The notes below the pieces were generated by a model. The model did not search any database and was not told the DNA's origin. It saw nothing but the letters and a program-made list of their open reading frames with translations. This document shows positions 15,608-23,871 of a DNA stretch of 34,269 nt, piece by piece. The stretch comes from DATJHM01 sp035493895 (GTDB taxonomy: Bacteria; Chloroflexota; Ktedonobacteria; Ktedonobacterales; Ktedonobacteraceae): assembly GCA_035493895.1 (NCBI GenBank), contig DATJHM010000184.1, positions 1-34,269 on the forward strand. The letters are read 5' to 3'. Numbering within the stretch: position 1 is the first letter of the stretch; each line of letters begins with the position of its first letter. Made by a program: the position numbers and the translations under genes.

Positions 15608-18061
15608 ATGGGCGACTTATATTTGACATTACTGGGCCCGCCAGAAGTGCGTCATGGCGATCAGGTATTACTGTTCTCCACACGCAAGGAACTCGCGCTC
15701 CTCATCTATCTGGCAGTGGAAGGCCGTGTCCATTCGCGCAGAAGCCTCTCCGAGCAGTTCTGGCCAGAGGGGGATCCCAAGCATAGCCGGGCAGCCCTCC
15801 GCATTAGCCTGCTCCATCTGCGTCACGTGCTGGGCGAGGATAGTGATGTTTCTCCTGCCCCTCACCTCTTCGTCACACGCGATACCCTTGGCCTGGATCT
15901 CACTTCCGTTGCCGAGCTCGACCTCCATATCCTCCACGAAGCCTGGACATCGGCACACGCGTCAATCCACACAACACTGACCATGCCTGTAGAAGCGCAT
16001 CGCATCCTGCTTGCCAGACTCCAACGGGCGATCAGCCTCCCTCGTGGTGAGTTTCTGGAGGGCTTCTCTCTGCGCGATGCCCCGGCTTTCGATGACTGGC
16101 TGCGCTTCCAACGCGAATACTGGCACCTGCGCATGAATGAGGTCTTCGACTGCCTCTCCCAGATGCAATTCGAAGCAGGAGAACTTGAGGCTGCTATTGC
16201 AACGGTCGACCGTTGGCTTGTCCTGTCTCCGTTATATGAGGACGCCTACCGACGTCTGATGCGCTTACACTTCGCCATAGGGGATCGGGCTGCGGCCTTA
16301 CATGCCTATGACACGTGCCGGGCGAAGCTTGCCACTGGCATGCAAACCGAGCCCGATCCAGAAACGGTGGCGCTGGTCAACCACATGCGCGCCGTTGCAC
16401 CTCCTCGACGCAAGGCCGCACCAACACCTGCGCATGCACTCTCGCTCGCAATGTTCCTTGAAGGGCCACTCCTGGGGCGTACAACGGAGTTGAGCACCTT
16501 GATCAAGATCTACCATGCGATCCAATATGGTCAGACACAAGTCGTGCTCCTGGAAGGGGAGGGCGGTATTGGCAAGACGCGACTGGCAACCGAATTTCTG
16601 GCCCAGGCAGAGGTAGAGGGAGCAGACGTGCTGCGGGGACAGGCCTTTGAAACTGGCGGCCACCTGCCCTATCAGCCCGTGATCGAGGCCTTGCGCCCAC
16701 GCATCGAGCGGGAAAACGCCCCGGATGATCTGCTTTCCGATCTGTGGCTGGCGGAACTCTCGCGTCTGCTTCCCGAACTGTGCGACCGCTACCCCGATCT
16801 GCCTGACCCGGCCGGGGACAAGTCAGTGGCACGCAATCGATTGTTTGAAGCAGTAGCGCGTCTGGGCCAGGCCCTGGCGGCACGAGCGCCACTGGTTCTG
16901 TTCATCGATGATGTGCAATGGGCGGATGCGGCCTCGCTCGATGTACTACATTATCTCGCACGACGTTTCGCGGAGAGCAAAACGCCCGCGCTCCTGCTCC
17001 TGACGCTACGCGTGGGGGAAAGTGCCATGCCGCCAGAGCTTGCCAGGTGGCGAACTGACATTGAACGCGCTGTACCGCTGACCCATCTACAGCCCTGCCC
17101 TCTCACCGCAGAAGACATCTTGCACCTGCTCCAGGCATTTGGAGGGAAAGGGAGCAAAGATGGTGGGCGGTCAGCGGACCTGGAACGCTTTGGGCAGTGG
17201 CTGTTCACGGAAACTGAGGGACAACCCTTCTATCTGATGGAAACGCTCAAGGTCTTGCTCGAGCGTGGCGCGCTCGCCTCCCGCCCAAACGAAGAGGGAG
17301 GATGGACCATTGACTTTACGGCAGCGATGGAGCATGAGATGGTGGTGCATGGGTTCTTCCCACCCAGTGTGCGCGAAGTCATCTGCGCCAGACTCGATCG
17401 ACTTTCGCCGAATGCCTTTGCGCTTCTGGTAGCAGGAGCCGTCCTTGGGCAGGGAATCACCTTTAAGCACCTGTGCCAGGTGGCCGATCTCGCAGAATAT
17501 GACGGACTCTCTGCCCTGGATGAGGCGCTGCATAGCCATCTGCTGCATGAGTCAGAACAGACAAACGGGCGCATGACGGATAGGCGCTACGTGTTCACGC
17601 ACGCGAAGATCCGGGCAGTGGTCTACGCTGAAGCAAGCGAGGCGAGGCGCTCCATCTTTCATCGCCGCGCCATACAGGTGTTGCAAGCGGTGGCTGCACC
17701 CGCAGCGGTCCTGGCATACCATGCCCTGGCGGCGGGACTGGTGGAACCAATCTTCCGCTTCAGTCTCGCCGCAGGCGATGAGGCCATACGGGTAATAGCC
17801 GTGCACGATGCCATCACCTTCTACGAACAGGCCCGGCATTTGCTGCGGGAGCCTGCACCATTGCTCAGCCTGGAAGCCACACTTCCCGCGACGGAGATCG
17901 AGCATCTTTACACCCACCTGGGCCAGGCGTATGAGCTGAACGCTGAGTGGGAGCAGGCTCGAACGGCCTATACCTCACTGCTCGTCTACGCACAAAATAC
18001 ACGCCAGTTTGCAATAGAGAGCGCGGCTCTCGACCGTCTGGCGGTCCTGGCCGCACAGTAG
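15608..18061 (+). CDS. BTAD/AAA ATPase transcriptional regulator, C-terminally short
   Basis: An 817-residue regulator starting at ATG 15608 with GAGGG upstream. The N-terminus (about 1-95) is an OmpR-like winged helix (LYLTLLGPPEVRHGD, RSLSEQFWPEGDPKHSRAAL), followed by the bacterial transcriptional activation (BTAD) domain of tetratricopeptide type (about 100-250). Next comes an AAA_16/STAND ATPase with Walker A GEGGIGKTRLA, Walker B VLFIDDVQWADA, and a long helical part. It ends just after the first tetratricopeptide-like helices (LYTHLGQAYELNAEWEQART, ALDRLAVLAAQ). Relatives usually carry a longer tetratricopeptide tail for ligand or partner sensing, so this copy looks cut short; the following 210 bases do not clearly resume the tail. 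Divergent from the Dps-like gene. Confidence 0.88.
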   Translation: MGDLYLTLLGPPEVRHGDQVLLFSTRKELALLIYLAVEGRVHSRRSLSEQFWPEGDPKHSRAALRISLLHLRHVLGEDSDVSPAPHLFVTRDTLGLDLTSVAELDLHILHEAWTSAHASIHTTLTMPVEAHRILLARLQRAISLPRGEFLEGFSLRDAPAFDDWLRFQREYWHLRMNEVFDCLSQMQFEAGELEAAIATVDRWLVLSPLYEDAYRRLMRLHFAIGDRAAALHAYDTCRAKLATGMQTEPDPETVALVNHMRAVAPPRRKAAPTPAHALSLAMFLEGPLLGRTTELSTLIKIYHAIQYGQTQVVLLEGEGGIGKTRLATEFLAQAEVEGADVLRGQAFETGGHLPYQPVIEALRPRIERENAPDDLLSDLWLAELSRLLPELCDRYPDLPDPAGDKSVARNRLFEAVARLGQALAARAPLVLFIDDVQWADAASLDVLHYLARRFAESKTPALLLLTLRVGESAMPPELARWRTDIERAVPLTHLQPCPLTAEDILHLLQAFGGKGSKDGGRSADLERFGQWLFTETEGQPFYLMETLKVLLERGALASRPNEEGGWTIDFTAAMEHEMVVHGFFPPSVREVICARLDRLSPNAFALLVAGAVLGQGITFKHLCQVADLAEYDGLSALDEALHSHLLHESEQTNGRMTDRRYVFTHAKIRAVVYAEASEARRSIFHRRAIQVLQAVAAPAAVLAYHALAAGLVEPIFRFSLAAGDEAIRVIAVHDAITFYEQARHLLREPAPLLSLEATLPATEIEHLYTHLGQAYELNAEWEQARTAYTSLLVYAQNTRQFAIESAALDRLAVLAAQ

Positions 18062-18274
18062 TGCTTCGACCTGAAGCTCGCATAAAGGCTGCTCACTTCG
18101 CAAAACCATTATGTCGCAGTGAGGGCTCTATCATACTGCGCGCTTGCGGCCTGTAATTCATGTAATTCCCTCTTAACGTTTTTTATAACGCCCCACAGCT
18201 ACCCTTATTAAGAGCGGAAAGAATATAGACACTTACAGAACAACCGCTCGCTCTTTCCTGGGAGAAAAATACTT

Positions 18275-19369
18275 ATGAAAAATACGAAACCGTCGTCCGA
18301 TCTTGTTCCTCCATCCTCTCTTCTGGAGAATCTCTTACTACCACCTGCGGTAGAAACAGGTGAAACAGGGATCTATGCCTCGCTCAAGCACATGCTCAAA
18401 CAACGTGGGCTCCTGGATAAGCAACCGCGCTACTATATCAACCGGATTGCGTTGCTCTGCATCTTGTTTGGTATCAGTCTGTTCTTTCTCTTCATGGTCC
18501 CCATCTGGTGGCTCCAGCTGCTCAATGCAGTCTTTCTGGCATTTGTCTGGACACAGATCGGGCTACTGAGCCATGAAGCCGGACATCGCCAGATGTTTCA
18601 CCACGCCTGGCAACATGAGCTGGTAAGCCTTATTGGCGGCACCTTGATCATTGGTATGAGCTATGGCTGGTGGTTAAAGAAGCATAACGCCCATCATAGC
18701 CATCCCAATCAGGTGGATACCGATCCAGACTTGAACATTCCATTCCTTGAATTTACGGGTACGGTCGATCTTGCCTCCATGAACGCGTTCAGGCGCATGA
18801 TCGTGAAATATCAAGCGTGGTTCTTCCTCCCGGCTTTGCTCACTGTGGCTATCGGCCTTCAATACAATGGTTTCCATTTTCTTCTCAAAAATAAAACAAA
18901 ATATCACGCGCTCGAATGGGTCTTGATGCTTACCCATGTCATCCTCTACCTTGTCTGTGTATTCTGGCTGCTGGGATGGTGGCCTGCGCTCCTCTTCGTG
19001 CTGCTGCACCAGACATTGACCGGCTTCTACCTTGGCGCAATTTTTGCACCAAACCATAAAGGCATGCCTATCCTGGAAAAAGAGAATCGGATGGATTTCC
19101 TGTATCGACAGATCCTGACCTCGCGCAATATTCGTGCTCATCCTGTGACTGACTTTTGGTATGGGGGATTGAACTATCAGATTGAGCATCATTTGTTTCC
19201 AGGTATGGCTCGTAACCAGTTAAAGGCGGCCCAACCCATTGTCAAAGCCTTCTGCCAGGCCCATGCGATTCCCTATCACGAGACAACAGTCTGGCAATCC
19301 TTGCATGAAATCTTGTCCCATCTGCATCAAATCGGTGCCCCACTACGAGCGAAGATGGTCAACGCGTAA
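18275..19369 (+). CDS. Membrane fatty-acid desaturase (acyl-lipid type)
   Basis: A 364-residue membrane di-iron desaturase that puts double bonds into acyl chains, lowering membrane rigidity. The three histidine boxes are complete: HEAGH (100-104), HNAHH (137-141) and QIEHH (302-306). The Gln in the third box is typical of front-end (delta-5/6-like) desaturases. About four to five membrane helices lie between the boxes. There is no fused cytochrome b5 domain at the N-terminus, so it uses an external electron donor such as ferredoxin. ATG 18275 follows GGGAG by about ten bases. The gene is alone on its strand and converges with the protein kinase gene 53 bases later. Cold or membrane-stress control is likely from the family but not shown here. 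Confidence 0.93.
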   Translation: MKNTKPSSDLVPPSSLLENLLLPPAVETGETGIYASLKHMLKQRGLLDKQPRYYINRIALLCILFGISLFFLFMVPIWWLQLLNAVFLAFVWTQIGLLSHEAGHRQMFHHAWQHELVSLIGGTLIIGMSYGWWLKKHNAHHSHPNQVDTDPDLNIPFLEFTGTVDLASMNAFRRMIVKYQAWFFLPALLTVAIGLQYNGFHFLLKNKTKYHALEWVLMLTHVILYLVCVFWLLGWWPALLFVLLHQTLTGFYLGAIFAPNHKGMPILEKENRMDFLYRQILTSRNIRAHPVTDFWYGGLNYQIEHHLFPGMARNQLKAAQPIVKAFCQAHAIPYHETTVWQSLHEILSHLHQIGAPLRAKMVNA

Positions 19370-19422
19370 TAGTGAATAGTAAACATGATCAGATGCCATA
19401 TGGGAATTCCTCAAATATGACA

Positions 19423-20568
19423 TCACAAAATATGCAAGAGGAGATAGATGCTCAGTGCAACCAGCAGGATGAAGCCACACATGCCAGTAATGATCTGTAG
19501 CGCGATGTGAAGTGGAACCCCTGCCGTAGTCTCAGGCGAAGTTGGCGTAATGGTCAGGTCATCGTCACAATCATAGCCAGAAGCTCCCTTTTCCTCTATC
19601 TGAGGTAAGAGGGAGTACTCATCTACAGCCGGGTCCTCCAATTGAACAAGCAGCGCCTGCGCCAACTCACGACCATGCTGAAAACGCTTCTCCGGCTCCT
19701 TTTCCAGGCAACGGAGGAGAATGGCTTCAAGAGCGAGAGAAATCGTAGGGCACAATTGGCTGGGAGCAGGGGGGCGCGTCCAGACGTGCTGCGCGGCAAC
19801 AACTTCTGGTACCTTGCTCAGAAAGGGTCGGCGTCCTAAGAGCATTTCATACATCACCACACCAAGTGCATACACATCTGTTGCCGGGCTGACAAGAAAT
19901 CTCTGCGCTTGCTCAGGAGCCAGATACAAAGGTGTTCCCAGCACAAGATCTTTGTCATCATATGCGCTTTCATACACTTCCTGGTACCTTTTAGCAATCC
20001 CAAAATCAATCAGTTTAATATCACCATTCTGCCCCAGCATGATATTTAAAGGCTTCACATCCTGATGAACAATCTTGCAGTCATGCGCCGCGCCTAACGC
20101 CAGCGCCACAGCATACGCAATAGTGAGTGCGCGTTTCACAGGAAGAACATGTTGGAGCTGCATTTCCTGATATAAATTTTTCCCGTCAATAAATTCCAGG
20201 ACGATAAAGGAAAGATCATGGTACTGTCCTCTGTCATAGGCTTGCACAATATGAGGATGGTGCAACAAAGAGGTAATACTGGCTTCTTGCCGGAAATATC
20301 CTGCATACATCGAGGGAGTGGTATTGGTCTCGTGAAGAATTTTCAGTGCAACGATGCAGTTCTTTTGTAGATCCAGCCCACGATAGATCATCGCCATGCC
20401 ACCACGTGCCACGAACTGCTGAACCAGATACCGCTCATTCAATACAAGGAGAGCGCTATCGCTTTGATGACCATTGGTCAGATAATTCGCGGCATTCCAA
20501 TAGCCGGGCATGAGATCGGGATGTGCCTGATCAATGGCAGACATCCTGGCCTGATCAATGGCAGACAT
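19423..20568 (-). CDS. Serine/threonine protein kinase, C-terminal membrane anchor
   Basis: A 381-residue Hanks-type kinase. ATG 20568 follows AGGAGG by five bases; the longer frame from 20673 is unlikely. Kinase parts: glycine loop FVARGGMAMIYRG (52-64), Lys76 in VALKIL, catalytic loop HQDVKPLNIM (Asp170, Asn175), DFG at 188-190, and YLAPEQ. The usual HRD Arg is Gln, so it is a non-RD kinase and may not need activation-loop phosphorylation. The last about 27 residues form one membrane helix; no PASTA or other sensor domain follows. The N-terminus carries an exact repeat of MSAIDQA encoded by a 24-base tandem duplication (20527-20574). Its targets are unknown. Confidence 0.93.
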   Translation of the reverse strand: MSAIDQARMSAIDQAHPDLMPGYWNAANYLTNGHQSDSALLVLNERYLVQQFVARGGMAMIYRGLDLQKNCIVALKILHETNTTPSMYAGYFRQEASITSLLHHPHIVQAYDRGQYHDLSFIVLEFIDGKNLYQEMQLQHVLPVKRALTIAYAVALALGAAHDCKIVHQDVKPLNIMLGQNGDIKLIDFGIAKRYQEVYESAYDDKDLVLGTPLYLAPEQAQRFLVSPATDVYALGVVMYEMLLGRRPFLSKVPEVVAAQHVWTRPPAPSQLCPTISLALEAILLRCLEKEPEKRFQHGRELAQALLVQLEDPAVDEYSLLPQIEEKGASGYDCDDDLTITPTSPETTAGVPLHIALQIITGMCGFILLVALSIYLLLHIL

Positions 20569-20574
20569 CTTATC
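20527..20574. repeat. 24-bp tandem duplication at start of kinase gene
   Basis: Two adjacent 24-base units, 20527-20550 and 20551-20574, share their first 19 bases exactly. The second unit includes the start codon of the kinase gene and reaches its ribosome site. As a result the protein begins with MSAIDQA twice, and an internal ATG recurs at the start of the second peptide copy. It looks like a recent slippage duplication. Confidence 0.8.
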
Positions 20575-20840
20575 CTCCTCGGAAAGAACATAATGAAGGT
20601 AAAACAATGCGTTCAGATGAGCGAGCCGTTTGAGGAAACGATGTGCCTGTTCAATGTGTGTGTTGAGGGGCAAATATCGCTGAATGCTCTTTTTCTTACC
20701 ATCAGATGAAGTTGTAAATGCTGAGAACTATTCCGAGCATCGAGAGTGGTACGTATAGTACAGCGAAAAAGTTTCAGCAGCAGGCATGCAATCACCCTCT
20801 TTGCCCCACCCCATACTACCTGTCCTCTCAAAGAGAAAAA

Positions 20841-20993
20841 CTAGCCCAGCACATGCAGCCAGAGCAGCGTTGCCAGCGACCCCAGCGGCGTGAATTTTGG
20901 CCCCAGATCTGCGCCAATCACATTCGCATAAATCAGTCCTTGCATCAGCGGAGTTGGTCCTGATGCGATGGCCCTCATGAAACCACTTCGGCG
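20841..20993 (-). pseudogene. arsB: Remnant of arsenite efflux pump ArsB
   Basis: On the minus strand a short frame (first Met at 20978, stop at 20841-20843) encodes about 45-50 residues containing GLIYANVIGADLGPKFTPLG and SLATLLWLHVLG. This is the conserved late segment of ArsB (usual form 'DLGPK.TPIGSLATLLWLHVL'). An in-frame stop lies just upstream, near 20993, and the tail after WLHVL is missing. A whole ArsB has about 430 residues and a dozen membrane helices, so this is a dead fragment trimmed at both ends. No other ars gene is in the window. It lies upstream of a perfect 24-bp hairpin, suggesting an old deletion or insertion scar. Confidence 0.8.
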
Positions 20994-21062
20994 CTATCTC
21001 CAGACGGTTCGTTCTTCGTCGAGGGAGCGTGAGACAACGCTCTCCTCCGCTGGAAAGTAGCC

Positions 21063-21118
21063 ACTCCTGGTCGAGCTGATCTTTCTTCTGTAACAGAAAG
21101 ATCAGCTCGACCAGGAGT
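21063..21118. repeat. Perfect 24-bp inverted repeat (hairpin)
   Basis: 21063-21086 is the exact reverse complement of 21095-21118, separated by the 8-base loop TCTGTAAC. No T tract follows on either strand, so it is not a standard intrinsic terminator, although it lies 38 bases past the stop of the minus-strand membrane-protein gene. It sits between that gene and the arsB remnant. It could be a recombination or palindromic repeat unit, or a strong transcript-end stabiliser. Confidence 0.75.
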
Positions 21119-21155
21119 CATGTAGGGGACCTCCTCCTGGAGAAAGATTTGAGTA

Positions 21156-21491
21156 CTAGAACCAGCGGCGCTGTGGGGAGCGAGCGTAACTCCTACGCCG
21201 ATGGTAGCGTGCATAGTGAGGCTGAATACGGCGGTAGGCGAAACTGCTCCAAACAGCTACGAGGAGCGCTGCGACGATGATCGCACTTATCAATGGGACG
21301 CCCCCCAGGAACGGTTCACCTGTAATATGAAAGTGGAAGACCCCCACCAGCAAAAAAATGGCGAGGAATCCGACAATAATTGCACCTACGATGCCATCGG
21401 GCGCACGCCTACGAGCGAGCAGTTCACCCACCACACCAACTATTGCGGCAATTACGATCCAAATGAGCACTTGCATGAATGAAATTTCCAT
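21156..21491 (-). CDS. Small membrane protein, GlsB/YeaQ-related
   Basis: A 111-residue membrane protein; ATG 21491 follows AAGGAGG by five bases, while the longer frame to 21674 runs into the neighbour gene. It has three hydrophobic helices (MQVLIWIVIAAIVGVVGELL, then DGIVGAIIVGFLAIFLLVG, then LISAIIVAALLVAVWSSFA) and a basic, Arg/Tyr-rich tail (YRRIQPHYARYHRRRSY). The layout matches distant members of the GlsB/YeaQ family, but the Arg-Met-Gly-rich motif of the other two copies is missing. The basic tail may lie against the inner membrane face or bind nucleic acid; that is inference. It is the downstream gene of a pair with the next GlsB copy on the same strand. Confidence 0.8.
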   Translation of the reverse strand: MEISFMQVLIWIVIAAIVGVVGELLARRRAPDGIVGAIIVGFLAIFLLVGVFHFHITGEPFLGGVPLISAIIVAALLVAVWSSFAYRRIQPHYARYHRRRSYARSPQRRWF

Positions 21492-21582
21492 CAATGCCTC
21501 CTTCAGAGAGCCTGCTATTATGTCGATGGAAATGGCTCCATCGACACCTCCAGCCCTTACTACTTCACCTGTACGGCTGTTA

Positions 21583-21888
21583 TTATGCGCTCCGCCCGCG
21601 TGTTCCGCCTGCGACTGCATGTAAGATGGCAATGAGCACACACGCTCCAATAAAGGCAATGACAATACTGCCAATCAGGCCATAGGTATCCCCGAACCCG
21701 AGGAAACTGGCCAACCATCCGCCGAGAAATGCTCCAACAACGCCCACCACAATATCACCGATCAGCCCATAGCCTCCCCCACGCATCACCCGACTTGCGA
21801 AAAAGCCTGCCACCAGACCAACAATCAGCCACATCAGCAGCCCTCCCGGGTTAAGCGTGGCGGCGAGAATAAATGTTGCAAATGTCAT
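21583..21888 (-). CDS. GlsB/YeaQ/YmgE-type stress membrane protein (copy 2)
   Basis: A 101-residue paralogue of the protein at 14539-14859. ATG 21888 follows AAGGA by nine bases. The shared core is very similar: VGLVAGFFASRVMRGGG, then GDIVVGVVGAFLGGWLAS, then GSIVIAFIGACVLIAILHAV. About three membrane helices are expected and no enzymatic motif. The two copies probably arose by duplication within this lineage. It is followed 91 bases later by the related small membrane gene and is divergent from the hsp20 gene, so a shared stress-responsive control region between them is plausible. Confidence 0.9.
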   Translation of the reverse strand: MTFATFILAATLNPGGLLMWLIVGLVAGFFASRVMRGGGYGLIGDIVVGVVGAFLGGWLASFLGFGDTYGLIGSIVIAFIGACVLIAILHAVAGGTRGRSA

Positions 21889-22308
21889 AATACCGTCCTT
21901 TTCTTGAAATGATATAACTGTATTGCTCTCCACACACATAAATGATGTAGATAGAGAGAAAGAAAAACGCATGTGCGAATAGACCCATTTCTGGAAATAC
22001 GCTCCCACATGAAAAGAGGTAAATACGAAGACGTGTGAGTCGCGGCGTTCCCGAGATAGAGATGTATTTTGCGTGCCATGTAATACGAGGAAGATGACTC
22101 ATGGGAAGATCTATGAGGTACTATAAGTATACACTATTTTTAGGAAAAATACAAATTAAATCGCGCTTTTTTTATTAGAAATAGACGCTTTTTCCTCTAA
22201 TAAAATTAATTTATGCTGAGGGTGTTAAAAATATTGCTCGAGTGCCATAAAAATACTTGAAATAGTAACTAAAATCAGGTACGCTCAGAGAAACGAAAGG
22301 CGGGACAA
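21889..22308. promoter_or_regulatory. AT-rich divergent region between glsB-like and hsp20 genes
   Basis: 420 bases, strongly AT-rich, without a convincing gene. A perfect 10-bp stem TTTTATTAGA/TCTAATAAAA joins 22170-22179 with 22196-22205 across a 16-base loop. Before hsp20 there is a weak TTGAAA (22257-22262) with a poor -10. A single GAGTGCC resembles half of a CIRCE heat-shock site, but the second half is missing. Control elements for two stress genes likely lie here, but none can be named firmly. Confidence 0.4.
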
Positions 22309-22716
22309 ATGCAAGAACAGATAAAGCAGCAACATATTCCTGTCAAGGTCTACCGAACAGAGGAGCGCTTGATGATTGCGGCTCCGATGGCTGGACTAGA
22401 ACCCGAGAACATTGTGGTCGAAGTCACCAATGATAATCGCCTCATACTGCATGGGGATCAACGTGCTCTCCTGAAGGAGGTCAAAGAGTTGTTGTGGGAT
22501 GAATGGAGCGTCGGCGTCTATCATCGTGAACTCGCACTCCCGGTTCCAGTCAATGCAGAGTGTGCCAACGTCACCTATGGGAATGGCGTACTAATGGTGG
22601 CCTTGCCCATCAGCAATCGAACCTCTCCCGCACGATTAACGCTCGAACGAGCCACACCTACTCACGGGGGACGCAAAGGCAACACAGGTCACCTTGCGAC
22701 TTGCGTTCAGACATGA
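22309..22716 (+). CDS. Small heat-shock protein, Hsp20/alpha-crystallin family
   Basis: A 135-residue ATP-independent holding chaperone. The alpha-crystallin domain covers about residues 10-105: IPVKVYRTEERLMIAAPMAG, then ENIVVEVTNDNRLILHG, then the closing strands 'YHRELALPVPVNAECANVTY' and GNGVLMVALPI, which stand for the usual 'A.Y.NGVL.V.LP' signature. The N-terminal arm is short, as is the C-terminal tail, and a clear IxI oligomerisation motif is not seen. The start at ATG 22309 follows AAAGGCGGG. It stands alone on its strand, divergent from a GlsB-type gene, and a hairpin follows directly after the stop. Confidence 0.9.
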   Translation: MQEQIKQQHIPVKVYRTEERLMIAAPMAGLEPENIVVEVTNDNRLILHGDQRALLKEVKELLWDEWSVGVYHRELALPVPVNAECANVTYGNGVLMVALPISNRTSPARLTLERATPTHGGRKGNTGHLATCVQT

Positions 22717-22745
22717 GCACGTTTCGTCAGCATTGAAAACGTGCT
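22716..22745 (+). terminator. Hairpin after hsp20
   Basis: A perfect 9-bp stem AGCACGTTT/AAACGTGCT (22716-22724 with 22737-22745, 12-base loop) starts at the last base of the hsp20 stop codon. No T run follows, so it may be a factor-dependent terminator or an mRNA end stabiliser rather than an intrinsic terminator. Confidence 0.45.
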
Positions 22746-22881
22746 TCTCGCGCTGAAACATGACCAACCTGGCTGAGATGTATAACAAGACCATACATGC
22801 TCTCCTTAATCTCTTGTTACAATTCGCTACCAGGCAAGCGATGTTATTCAGATACATCCCACCTGATCAATCTGGAAACGT

Positions 22882-23103
22882 TCAGGTCTCGTAGAAAATG
22901 TCTGTTACCTCATACCATTCGTTCTCGTGGCAGGAGGAACATTGCCCTTCCAGATACTTGCCACTCCCCCGGCGGATAGCTACAAGCTCGACGAAGCCTT
23001 TCCCCAGGAAGTTTCCCATCAGATGCGGCCCTCTGCCCTGCCGATGCAGGTCAAGCGCTCGCTGGGTCGTTGCCACATCGGTGGTGGGTAGTTGTTGCAG
23101 CAT
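22882..23103 (-). CDS. Small hypothetical protein with CSSC motif, 73 residues
   Basis: ATG 23103 is preceded by AGAGGAG at about seven bases, which supports translation. The product reads MLQQLPTTDVATTQRALDLH at the N-terminus, then a Gly-rich part (GPHLMGNFLGKGFVELVAIR) and a C-terminal 'GQCSSCHENEWYEVTDIF'. The single CxxC-H could be half of a zinc site completed by dimerisation, or a redox pair. There is no membrane helix. It is isolated between hsp20 and a long spacer. I do not recognise the family; the ribosome site and protein-like composition make it more likely real than not. Confidence 0.5.
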   Translation of the reverse strand: MLQQLPTTDVATTQRALDLHRQGRGPHLMGNFLGKGFVELVAIRRGSGKYLEGQCSSCHENEWYEVTDIFYET

Positions 23104-23871
23104 GGTTGTTCTCCTCTTGGTCGGTTGTCGTGACACATTCATATACATAGCGCGTCATACCAAATCGCCATGTGGTCTCTCTAACATCTCGCTAAAGCGA
23201 CAGGGGAAGACAGAAACAGGAAAGTACCAAAGCCGTTCCTGATAAAAGAAGGAAGATATAGATTTATGTTCATATATATATGATACAACACATTTTATGT
23301 ATTATCAATACATTAAAGGTTATCTATTTTTTATATAATAAAAATCAGCAGAAGCAAAGAACATCTACGATGAAAAACGTGTTTTTATTATGCTTCTATC
23401 TCCTTCCTCACATGATTGAACAGTTACTTGATTTCATGCTGGCTCTGCTTAATAAGCCGGAAATGCGTATACATTGGCCGCTGTCCGGGGTTAAAAAGCA
23501 TCCCTGAGGTCTGCAATTCTTCCTATTTAGCAGGTTGACAATGATTCTAGCTGTGGTACAATAGCAATGGTGATAGAAAAATGCGGTGGAAACTAATGCG
23601 GGTTGCCACTTTATCCTTCTCAATATTCTATCTGGCGGCACAACACAATAGCACACCCTTCAATGATAGAAGGTGTTCCTCTCAATGATCTCGAGGTCGA
23701 TACTGCAATCAATTCGCTACAGATAGACAAGAACAATTTGATGTTTACAGTATAACTATGTCCATTAAAATTAGATAAATAATCTATCACCACTATAAAA
23801 AGTCGAGAAAATCGACACTTTAAAAAATTTTACTGCCATCTCTATTGAAATTATAATCAGGTTTTTTTATC
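23104..23871. other. Long AT-rich spacer before MFS gene
   Basis: 768 bases with no convincing gene. The stretch 23265-23350 is very AT-rich. A 75-codon frame at 23280-23507 and a 30-codon frame near 23660-23755 lack ribosome sites. A near-consensus promoter lies at 23535-23562 (separate entry), about 310 bases before the MFS start. A small stem GTCGA/TCGAC occurs near 23803-23817. No transposase piece could be recognised. Confidence 0.4.
23535..23562 (+). promoter_or_regulatory. Candidate sigma-70 type promoter upstream of MFS gene
   Basis: TTGACA at 23535-23540 (six of six) and TACAAT at 23557-23562 (five of six) are 16 bases apart, the best promoter-like pair noticed in the window. If it serves the MFS gene, the leader would be about 300 bases, long enough for a regulatory structure, but no known riboswitch was recognised. 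Confidence 0.5.

Noticed and set aside
22230..22250. Possible CIRCE heat-shock operator before hsp20
   Set aside because: Only one half resembles the site; the partner half at the correct distance is absent.
23280..23507. 75-codon frame in the AT-rich spacer
   Set aside because: No ribosome site, AT-driven composition and no recognisable family; a transposon end was considered but no second end or transposase was found.
23661..23753. 30-codon frame MIEGVPLNDLEVDTAINSLQ, possible leader or RiPP precursor near an exporter-like MFS gene
   Set aside because: No ribosome site, no modifying enzyme gene nearby and no cysteine or typical core region.
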